DNA of 6,569 nucleotides, taken from Promethearchaeota archaeon. GTDB taxonomy: Archaea; Asgardarchaeota; Lokiarchaeia; Sigynarchaeales; SOKP01. Where the stretch lies: positions 1 to 6,569 of the forward strand of contig JAGXNZ010000055.1 in NCBI GenBank assembly GCA_019894655.1. Direction: 5' to 3'. Positions 1 through 4,859 of the stretch are shown here, piece after piece (the first letter of the stretch is position 1; each line of letters opens with the position of its first letter). The position numbers were made by a program, and so were the translations under genes. The notes beneath the pieces are model-generated. The model had not been told where the DNA came from. It searched no databases and worked only from the letters and a program-made list of their open reading frames with translations.

Positions 1-686
1 AAATCAAATTCTGTTAAGATTTCATCCTCAGGAATCGAAGTTATCACAGTTAGATTATACTCTTTAAGTTTATCTGTGATTTTAGCAATCTCTCCTTTAA
101 CTCTATTGATAATAACGCCGATTTTTCGGTAATTTGTAAATTTTTTGGCACTTTGATTTATTGAATATGCTGTTTCTACGCTCCTAAGAGAAATATCCGT
201 TACGATTATTACGTAATCTACAGATTTTATAACCATCCTATTAATTTGTTCGAGACCTGCTTCGCAGTCAATCAATACGATGTCAAAATCCTGTGAAATC
301 GATTCAATAACTTTTCGCAAGAGAGTGTTGGAAGGGCAAAAACAACCTGGTCCTTCAGGCTGACCAATTGAAAACAAGCTAAAATCTTTACTTTCCTTTA
401 TGGCACTATATACCTTAAAGTCTATTGTCTCCGCTATTGATTGGATATCCTCCTTCTTACTAATTGTGTTATCGATTAAGTCAGCTCTTATCATTTCGAG
501 ACTTTTCTCCGGAATTAATTCAACCATTTTACTGAGGTGTGGATGGGTTGGATCTGCATCAATCAATAGTAATTTAAACTTATAGGATGTAGAAATAGCC
601 TTAGCAATAAGTGTAGTTATAATTGTTTTACCGACGCCTCCTTTTCCAGTAATAGCAATTATAAGTGGGGTTTTTCTCAGCTTCAT
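1..686 (-). CDS. CooC/AcsF-like MinD-family ATPase (metallocenter maturation), C-terminus cut by window edge
   Basis: Reading the minus strand from ATG at 686 gives 228 codons without a stop, running off the left edge. Seen: a deviant Walker A, GKGGVGKT, at residues 14-21; LLLIDADP at 39-46 (Walker A'/switch I aspartates D43 and D45); GCFCPSNTLLR at 114-124, carrying the CXC pair C115/C117; and LIDCEAGLEQINR at 138-150. In the family, CooC and AcsF/CooC2 are soluble dimeric ATPases that load nickel into carbon monoxide dehydrogenase or acetyl-CoA synthase. Their CXC motif binds the metal at the dimer interface, and D-x-E-A-G-L-E is a CooC-type signature. ParA/MinD partition proteins lack the CXC pair, so a partition role is unlikely. 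The start is the only in-frame candidate nearby; the ATG at 699 is in another frame. The gene lies 31 bp after the ACS-like gene on the same strand, so it is probably co-transcribed with it. The client metalloprotein is inferred, not shown. Confidence 0.9.
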   Translation of the reverse strand, partial: MKLRKTPLIIAITGKGGVGKTIITTLIAKAISTSYKFKLLLIDADPTHPHLSKMVELIPEKSLEMIRADLIDNTISKKEDIQSIAETIDFKVYSAIKESKDFSLFSIGQPEGPGCFCPSNTLLRKVIESISQDFDIVLIDCEAGLEQINRMVIKSVDYVIIVTDISLRSVETAYSINQSAKKFTNYRKIGVIINRVKGEIAKITDKLKEYNLTVITSIPEDEILTEFD

Positions 687-717
687 TATTTGAGTCCATC
701 GATTTTTTTCTTTTAAT

Positions 718-1479
718 TTAAATCTCTTCTCGAGAAACTAACACTTGCTTGACATTGTAGCATTCTTCTCGATAAGGGCATATTTCACATCCCCAATCGT
801 AATCACAATCAATTCTTTTTCTCCATTCTTCGATTTTATTTTTCCATTTATCCTTTAACTTAGAACGGATATCAGACGAATGCACAATAAATTGCTCAAT
901 AGAGTCTTGATAAGAATTAATGAATATGACTTCTAATGATTTAATTAAACCTTTAAATTTTAGTTTATACAAAGATATTATCGCATTTCCTAAGGATTCG
1001 AACGAGAAGCCTTTCTTTAGAGCTGAAGTACTAATTCTACACCAAAATCTACGAGGAATCGTTCGAATTGAAAACCCCTCGATACTGTTTGAGATAAAAT
1101 TCAAATGTCTTAACTCATCTATTTCCTTATCAGTACCATTATTGATTCCAATCAATAACATCATTCCAAAATCTATATTTGTGTCTAAAATTTTATTAAT
1201 TTCTCTCCCTAATAATGTTATTTTTCCGTGCTCGATTAGTTGAGCGTCGTTAATTGGAAATATTATTGAAAATGATTTTCTATTTACGCCACCAAGCTCT
1301 AAACCAGTCTCCTCTTCAAGTATTATTTCTTTATGATCATCCATTCCTATTGCTATTCTAGAATTAGTAACTAAATTGATCTGGTTTGAATCACATCGAT
1401 AGGAAAATAATGTTTTTCCACTCTTTTGCTCTCGTTCTAAGAAATCTCTTATCTGTTTAATAATAATTTTATTTTCCAT
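718..1479 (-). CDS. Short CdhC/AcsB-like protein (acetyl-CoA synthase beta-subunit homologue lacking the full A-cluster domain)
   Basis: A 253-residue soluble protein with no signal peptide or membrane span. By eye it follows the central part of archaeal CdhC. LELGG at 60-64 and the HGKITLLGREI segment (84-94) match the ELGGP...DGKVTVVGPD region. EGFSIRT...RRFWCRIS (134-150), KKGFSFESLG (155-164) and LYKLKF...LEVIFINS (170-189) match the segment leading to the A-cluster. It ends in C225-x5-C231-x2-C234-x5-C240, where full ACS enzymes have C-x2-C-x8-C-x9-C for the [4Fe-4S] cubane. The downstream C-G-C motif that holds the distal nickel is absent because the protein stops 13 residues after C240. 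It therefore cannot be an ordinary acetyl-CoA synthase. It may bind an Fe-S or nickel-iron-sulfur centre matured by the downstream CooC-like ATPase. The reading frame is intact and the tail is not degenerate, so I do not call it a pseudogene. The ribosome-binding site AAGGT lies 10 nt before the ATG. The homology is from memory of the family; function is unknown. Confidence 0.75.
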   Translation of the reverse strand: MENKIIIKQIRDFLEREQKSGKTLFSYRCDSNQINLVTNSRIAIGMDDHKEIILEEETGLELGGVNRKSFSIIFPINDAQLIEHGKITLLGREINKILDTNIDFGMMLLIGINNGTDKEIDELRHLNFISNSIEGFSIRTIPRRFWCRISTSALKKGFSFESLGNAIISLYKLKFKGLIKSLEVIFINSYQDSIEQFIVHSSDIRSKLKDKWKNKIEEWRKRIDCDYDWGCEICPYREECYNVKQVLVSREEI

Positions 1480-1489
1480 TAAATTTTTT

Positions 1490-1494
1490 ACCTT
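1490..1494 (-). promoter_or_regulatory. Ribosome-binding site of the CdhC-like gene
   Basis: The minus strand reads AAGGT followed by a 10-nt spacer and ATG at 1479. It supports that start codon. It is a partial match to the GGTGAT core seen before the plus-strand genes. Confidence 0.5.
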
Positions 1495-1518
1495 ATTCGG
1501 ATCCTTCTAGAATAAAAG

Positions 1519-1527
1519 TATAATTAA
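1519..1527 (-). promoter_or_regulatory. Candidate TATA box for the leftward CdhC-like/CooC-like operon
   Basis: The minus strand reads TTAATTATA here. Initiation about 25 nt downstream would fall near 1497, giving a leader of roughly 18 nt that still contains the AAGGT ribosome-binding site. The whole region is AT-rich, so a chance match is quite possible. Confidence 0.25.
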
Positions 1528-1611
1528 GAGGTATTAATCTTTATTTAGGTTTTAACCGTTTTTTAAGATTTGTATTTAACCTTTAAACTTGTATTAATTG
1601 AAAAATGGAAC

Positions 1612-1620
1612 TTTTATATA
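1612..1620 (+). promoter_or_regulatory. Candidate archaeal TATA box for the rightward cluster
   Basis: TTTTATATA is the closest match to an archaeal box A in the divergent intergenic region. Initiation about 25 nt downstream (near 1641) would leave a leader of roughly 90 nt before SCP2-like gene A. A second, nearer candidate is TTATTTAAAT at 1671-1680, which would start transcription near 1703 on a short leader. Sequence alone does not decide between them. Confidence 0.35.
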
Positions 1621-1674
1621 TTCCTAAGTCGAATACAATATAAAAATTTTAAAATTCCCTAAGCAAATAGTTAT

Positions 1675-1692
1675 TTAAATTTTGAAATTTAA
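1675..1692. repeat. AT-rich inverted repeat, 8-bp perfect arms with a 2-bp centre
   Basis: Arms TTAAATTT (1675-1682) and AAATTTAA (1685-1692) are perfect reverse complements around TG. It lies 40-57 bp upstream of SCP2-like gene A and overlaps one TATA candidate. It could be an operator for a dimeric regulator, or a chance dyad in AT-rich DNA. Confidence 0.35.
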
Positions 1693-1698
1693 TTTACA

Positions 1699-1710
1699 TC
1701 CATATATGGA
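1699..1710. promoter_or_regulatory. Perfect 12-bp palindrome TCCATATATGGA, possible operator
   Basis: The sequence equals its own reverse complement over 12 bp and is capped by G/C pairs, which makes it stand out from the surrounding A/T runs. It sits 22-33 bp before the ATG at 1732. With the 1671-1680 TATA candidate it would overlap the start of transcription, a usual place for an archaeal repressor site. No second copy was seen before the other genes. Confidence 0.35.
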
Positions 1711-1731
1711 AAAAAAAATTAGGTTATATAC

Positions 1732-2154
1732 ATGATTTCAATTCAAAAAGGCGAGGATTTGCTCTCAATTTCCATAAACACCATTTTAAGCTATAGGAAG
1801 GATGAACCCGAATTTCAGAAACTGGTGTTAGACTGGAACAAGAAGATTCTAATTGAGATTGAAGATTTCTATCCACTTGAAATTATATTTCATCGCAACG
1901 AAATAAAATTTAAAGTAAATGATATCGATAAAAAAGTAGATCTTAAAGTTAGAATGAACATTTACACCCTTTTAGATTTGGCTTATGGCAGGACAAGCCC
2001 TGTAAAAGCCGTTTTTCAGCGTAAAATAAGAATTAAGGGATTGTTGAAATTTAGAACTCTATTTAAATTTATGAACATTTTTCTGAAAAGTATGCAAATG
2101 GTTGCTTCAGACCCTAACAATAATTACTACGAATTAAATAAGGAAACTAGGTAA
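1732..2154 (+). CDS. SCP2 (sterol carrier protein 2)-like domain protein, copy A
   Basis: A 140-residue soluble, single-domain protein. The SCP2 pattern is seen in a strand-rich first half (YPLEIIFHRNEIKF at 47-60), then VDLKVRMNIYTLLDLAYGRTSPVKA split over 69-93, then RKIRIKG at 97-103 and the helix FKFMNIF at 111-117. SCP2 domains form a hydrophobic tunnel that binds lipids, fatty acids or acyl-CoA, either as carriers or as accessory domains. Here the domain stands alone, next to two flavoenzymes, so delivery of a hydrophobic substrate to them is a reasonable inference. An extra C-terminal tail, SMQMVAS-P--NYYE, at 120-134 is nearly unchanged in paralogue B at 5988-6410, although the two are only about 45% identical overall. 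The start has a weak AGGT at 1721-1724 with a 7-nt spacer. The FAD gene starts 18 bp after its stop, so the two are likely co-transcribed. Confidence 0.75.
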   Translation: MISIQKGEDLLSISINTILSYRKDEPEFQKLVLDWNKKILIEIEDFYPLEIIFHRNEIKFKVNDIDKKVDLKVRMNIYTLLDLAYGRTSPVKAVFQRKIRIKGLLKFRTLFKFMNIFLKSMQMVASDPNNNYYELNKETR

Positions 2155-2157
2155 GAT

Positions 2158-2162
2158 GGTGA
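2158..2162 (+). promoter_or_regulatory. Ribosome-binding site GGTGA of FAD oxidoreductase A
   Basis: GGTGA sits 4 nt after the stop of SCP2-like gene A, with a 10-nt spacer to ATG at 2173. It supports the 2173 start and co-translation from one mRNA. Confidence 0.6.
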
Positions 2163-2172
2163 AAGAAAACGT

Positions 2173-3648
2173 ATGACTGAGACAAAGGAAAGAAATTTGT
2201 ACGAGAAAATAAGTAAGGATGATGTATTCAAAAAATTAGAGGGGATATTTGGGAGTAAGAATGTAACAGATAAATCGGTAGATTTATATCCCTATTCGTA
2301 CGATATGACGGAATGTGAACCTCATATGCCTGATTTCGTAGTTATTCCTGAGAATTCAACTCAACTAATTGAATTAGTAAAATTTTGCAACCATAATTCA
2401 ATACCAATTGTACCTTACATATCTGGGAATAATGTAGGCGGTCTAACGATTCCCGAATATGGGGGTATTGTCGTGGATTTTGGGAAGAAAATGAATAAAA
2501 TTCTTCATATCAACGAAAATATGATGTATGCTCTCCTAGAACCAGGAGTTACCTTCGGAGAACTAAAAAAATGTTTAGATGATAATTATCCGCATCTAAA
2601 ATATAGTTACCCCTTCGCTCCACCTTACGCAGGAGTAGTTGGAAATGTAATTCTGAGCGGTATGAACAATCTCTCGTGTAAATTAGGTTCAATGGGGGAT
2701 TCTATCAATGGTTTAGAAGTTATAACTGCTGATGGGGAACTTATTCGAATTGGTTCATGTTTTTATGGAAAAGACGAAGCCGATAACGATAGTTGGTGGA
2801 GCAGATACCCTATGCCTGACTTAATGGGATTATTTATAAATTGGCAAGGAATGACGGGGTTAGTTACTAAGTGTGCGGTTCAATTATGGCCCAATCCTCC
2901 CTTTCAAAAAACCTATCTTGGAATAGTATTTGGTTTACCTGATATCGCACCAGTTATGAGAGAGGTTGGCAGAACAGAGGTTGTAGACGACATTTCAGCC
3001 GTAAGCATTGAAGTTATAAAAATGACTATTGAACTTCCAGAACCGAAAAAAATACCCGGTGAACCCGATTTTGCTGCGCTCTTTTCTATTTCTGGTAAAA
3101 CGGAAAATTTATTCAGAGCTAAAGAGGAATATCTAAAGTTGACGATAGAAAATCAGAAGAAACAAGGGATTAAAGTTCTCTTAGTAGATGTTGACGAGTT
3201 TAGCAAGCTATTTAGTTTAAGAGTAAGATGTCATTTAGATTTACCCGCAGTAATTTTATCGTTAGTAGAATATTCTGGTCTAACATGGTTTGGATCCTAT
3301 GCTCCAACTCATAAACTCGAAGATCTGATACCTAAGGTGAACGATCTGTTTATAAAATATAAGGTCCCTCCATTTATTTATATGAAAATAATGAAGTATT
3401 CTCATTACGGAATTTTTCGCCCTATCCTTCGATATAATAAATTCAAAGATGAGGAAAAAATACATAATCTACTAAACGATATTGCAGAACTATGTATCGC
3501 TGAAGGCTGTATTCCTTATAAGACGCCTGCATGGATGACGGAAAAAATGCGCGAAATTATAAACCCTGGTTGGTTGAGATTGTTTGAGAAAATTAAAAAA
3601 TGTTTAGATCCAAATCAAATATTTAATCCCGGAAGATGGAACACTTAG
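2173..3648 (+). CDS. FAD-linked oxidoreductase, VAO/PCMH family (GlcD / vanillyl-alcohol oxidase-like), copy A
   Basis: A full-length 491-residue flavoprotein. The PCMH-type FAD domain begins with PDFVVIPENSTQLIELVKFC (53-72). Next come IPIVPYISGNNVGG (77-90), the FAD-pyrophosphate loop; VVDFGKKMNKIL (100-111); LLEPGVTFGEL (121-131); and PFAPPYAGVVGNVILSG (147-163). The central cap domain occupies about 240-440. The C-terminus has PYKTPAWM (448-455) and CLDPNQIFNPGRW (477-489), the usual end of VAO/GlcD enzymes. The wording of these motifs resembles vanillyl-alcohol oxidase/4-cresol dehydrogenase more than lactate dehydrogenases, but the substrate is not readable from sequence and I could not place a covalent FAD residue. 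No iron-sulfur partner (GlcF type) is seen in this window. It lies between an SCP2-like gene and two NMO-like flavoenzymes, suggesting oxidation of a lipid, alcohol or phenol-type substrate. A second copy starts at 6421. Confidence 0.88.
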   Translation: MTETKERNLYEKISKDDVFKKLEGIFGSKNVTDKSVDLYPYSYDMTECEPHMPDFVVIPENSTQLIELVKFCNHNSIPIVPYISGNNVGGLTIPEYGGIVVDFGKKMNKILHINENMMYALLEPGVTFGELKKCLDDNYPHLKYSYPFAPPYAGVVGNVILSGMNNLSCKLGSMGDSINGLEVITADGELIRIGSCFYGKDEADNDSWWSRYPMPDLMGLFINWQGMTGLVTKCAVQLWPNPPFQKTYLGIVFGLPDIAPVMREVGRTEVVDDISAVSIEVIKMTIELPEPKKIPGEPDFAALFSISGKTENLFRAKEEYLKLTIENQKKQGIKVLLVDVDEFSKLFSLRVRCHLDLPAVILSLVEYSGLTWFGSYAPTHKLEDLIPKVNDLFIKYKVPPFIYMKIMKYSHYGIFRPILRYNKFKDEEKIHNLLNDIAELCIAEGCIPYKTPAWMTEKMREIINPGWLRLFEKIKKCLDPNQIFNPGRWNT

Positions 3649-3719
3649 AACTTTAAAAAAAGGTAAAAAATTACTTTTAATAATTCTGCTAATTTATCAA
3701 AATAAAGGTGATATATTAA
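3649..3719 (+). promoter_or_regulatory. Leader of NMO-like gene A: possible internal promoter plus strong ribosome-binding site
   Basis: This 71-bp gap holds a TATA-like TTTTAATA (3675-3682) and AAAGGTGAT (3704-3712), which is 7 nt before the GTG start. From 3666 onward the DNA is repeated before NMO-like gene B at 4806-4859 with only five mismatches in 54 positions. Such conservation of noncoding DNA suggests a working leader, or simply that it was copied along with the gene. Transcription could also read through from the FAD gene. Confidence 0.45.
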
Positions 3720-4776
3720 GTGATCGAAACAAATATAACAAAAATGTTTGGGATAAAACATCCCATATTTAGCGCCCCAATGGGTCCATTTTTTACCCGA
3801 GATTTAGCCCTTGCCGTCAGTGAAGCAGGTGGTTTAGGAGTGTTATCAAACGTTGTTATCGCTGATTCAACTCCTGTTAGAGAACATAGGGAAAGCATTG
3901 AATATATGATTGAACATACTGATAAACCGTTCGGTCTCAATATTCTTACATCTCGGAATAATCCTGGAGTAAGACAAATGGTCAGATTATTACCAAGAAT
4001 AGTCAATAGTAATGTTAGAATGAGAGATCAATGTAAGTATTGGTTAACTTCTGCAGGTTCTCCAAGAGTTCTTCCAGAATCAAAGAGTTTTAAAGAATTA
4101 AGAGAAAATTCAGAGATTAAGCACTTTCACGTAGCTCCAGCTGTTTGGTTAGCTCAGAAGTGTGTGGATGCAGGAGTAGATGGAGTAGTGGTAACTGGTA
4201 CTGAAGGTGGAGGGCATCAATCCTATGAGAGAGTCAGTACTCTTGTTTTACTCCAACAAATTAATGAAAAGTTTCCTGATTTGCCAAAAATTGCATGTGG
4301 GGGTTTTGCTACCGGAGAGTCTTTAGCTGCGGCACTTTCGTTAGGTGCAGGAGCAGTAGCAATGGGATCAAGATTTATAGCGTCTAAACAAAGTGAATTT
4401 CATGAAAAATACAAAGCATTAATTCCTCCTGGAAATCCGCAAGATACAGGGCTCTTTACTGGAGCTTTCGGTCCTATTCGTTTGTATAAAAACAAATATG
4501 CTTTATCGCATCCAGCGCCCAGCAGTAAAGAAGAGATGATCGCTTACGAAAACTCTCTATCTCCAGAACAAAGAGCAAAAGATATGGGTGCCTATGACAG
4601 GGTATATAACGGAGATGTTGATACTGGAGCTGTTCTACTAGGTCAATCAATAGGAATTATTGATAGTATAGACGATGTCAATGATATTATTGAAAGAATA
4701 ATAAAAAAGGCTGCAGATGTTATCAGAAAGAATAGTACGCTGTTAAAATAAGACCATATCTAAACTAAACGAAACA
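3666..4776 (+). repeat. Tandem duplication unit, left copy (leader plus NMO-like gene A)
   Basis: Aligns base for base with 4806-5916 at a constant offset of 1140 bp and without internal gaps in the coding part. Homology includes 54 bp of leader and about 20 bp past the stop codon. Exact identity runs include 3721-3763, 3900-3962 and 4314-4355. The right edge near 4776 is approximate. Confidence 0.85.
3720..4751 (+). CDS. NMO/2-nitropropane dioxygenase-family FMN flavoprotein, copy A
   Basis: A 343-residue TIM-barrel flavoprotein of the nitronate monooxygenase/FabK/PfaD superfamily. Seen: HPIFSAPMGPF (14-24), GGLGVLSN (37-44), FGLNIL (71-76), AGVDGVVVTGTEGGGHQ (151-167), IACGGFATGESLAAALSLGAG split over 191-211, and AVAMGSRFIAS (212-222). 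The glycine-rich stretches bind FMN phosphate. H166 aligns with the catalytic or active-site histidine of NMO (GxEAGGH motif) and FabK, but here the motif reads GTEGGGH. Family members oxidise alkyl nitronates or reduce enoyl-acyl carriers, so the annotated name need not be the reaction. The C-terminal part from about 235 (PPGNPQDTGLFTGAFGPIRL) looks lineage-specific. The start is GTG, fixed by AAAGGTGAT 7 nt upstream and by the matching ATG in copy B. Neighbouring SCP2 and FAD genes favour a lipid or acyl substrate; this is inferred. Confidence 0.88.
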   Translation: MIETNITKMFGIKHPIFSAPMGPFFTRDLALAVSEAGGLGVLSNVVIADSTPVREHRESIEYMIEHTDKPFGLNILTSRNNPGVRQMVRLLPRIVNSNVRMRDQCKYWLTSAGSPRVLPESKSFKELRENSEIKHFHVAPAVWLAQKCVDAGVDGVVVTGTEGGGHQSYERVSTLVLLQQINEKFPDLPKIACGGFATGESLAAALSLGAGAVAMGSRFIASKQSEFHEKYKALIPPGNPQDTGLFTGAFGPIRLYKNKYALSHPAPSSKEEMIAYENSLSPEQRAKDMGAYDRVYNGDVDTGAVLLGQSIGIIDSIDDVNDIIERIIKKAADVIRKNSTLLK

Positions 4777-4859
4777 AAATTGTAAGTAAATTAGTTGAGT
4801 GTGATAAAAATTACTTTTAAAAATTCTGTTAATTTATCAAAATATAGGTGATATGTCAA
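4752..4859 (+). promoter_or_regulatory. Intergenic leader between the two NMO-like genes, with ribosome-binding site
   Basis: It begins with about 20 bp resembling the sequence after copy B. A unique stretch of about 30 bp follows, then from 4806 the repeated leader with TATA-like TTTTAAAA (4815-4822) and TAGGTGAT (4845-4852), 7 nt before the ATG at 4860. No stem-loop terminator was seen between the two genes. Confidence 0.45.

Noticed and set aside
400..585. Plus-strand open frame of 61 codons
   Set aside because: It is antisense to the CooC-like ATPase, whose frame shows clear family motifs; the product has no recognisable pattern and no ribosome-binding site.
1..686. ParA/MinD chromosome- or plasmid-partition ATPase
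   Set aside because: The GCFC motif at residues 114-117 and the DCEAGLE segment are of CooC/AcsF type, and the neighbour is ACS-like; no ParB-like gene or centromere-type repeats are visible.
920..1243. Plus-strand open frame of 107 codons
   Set aside because: It lies wholly antisense to the CdhC-like gene, with no ribosome-binding site and no recognisable motif; an AT-rich shadow.
718..1479. CdhC-like gene as a truncated pseudogene of full acetyl-CoA synthase
   Set aside because: The frame is intact, no remnant of the missing domain follows in the 31-bp gap, the cysteine tail is organised rather than degenerate, and it sits in a tidy operon with a maturation ATPase.
3280..3465. Minus-strand open frame inside the FAD oxidoreductase gene
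   Set aside because: A short shadow opposite a well-supported full-length gene.
3716..4006. Minus-strand open frame opposite NMO-like gene A, with a similar one at 4856-5113 opposite copy B
   Set aside because: The two antisense frames resemble each other only because the sense genes are duplicates; no ribosome-binding site or family motif.
4848..4859. Four-codon N-terminal extension of NMO-like gene B from GTG
   Set aside because: The GTG is part of the GGTGAT ribosome-binding site, and copy A supports the start aligned with ATG 4860.
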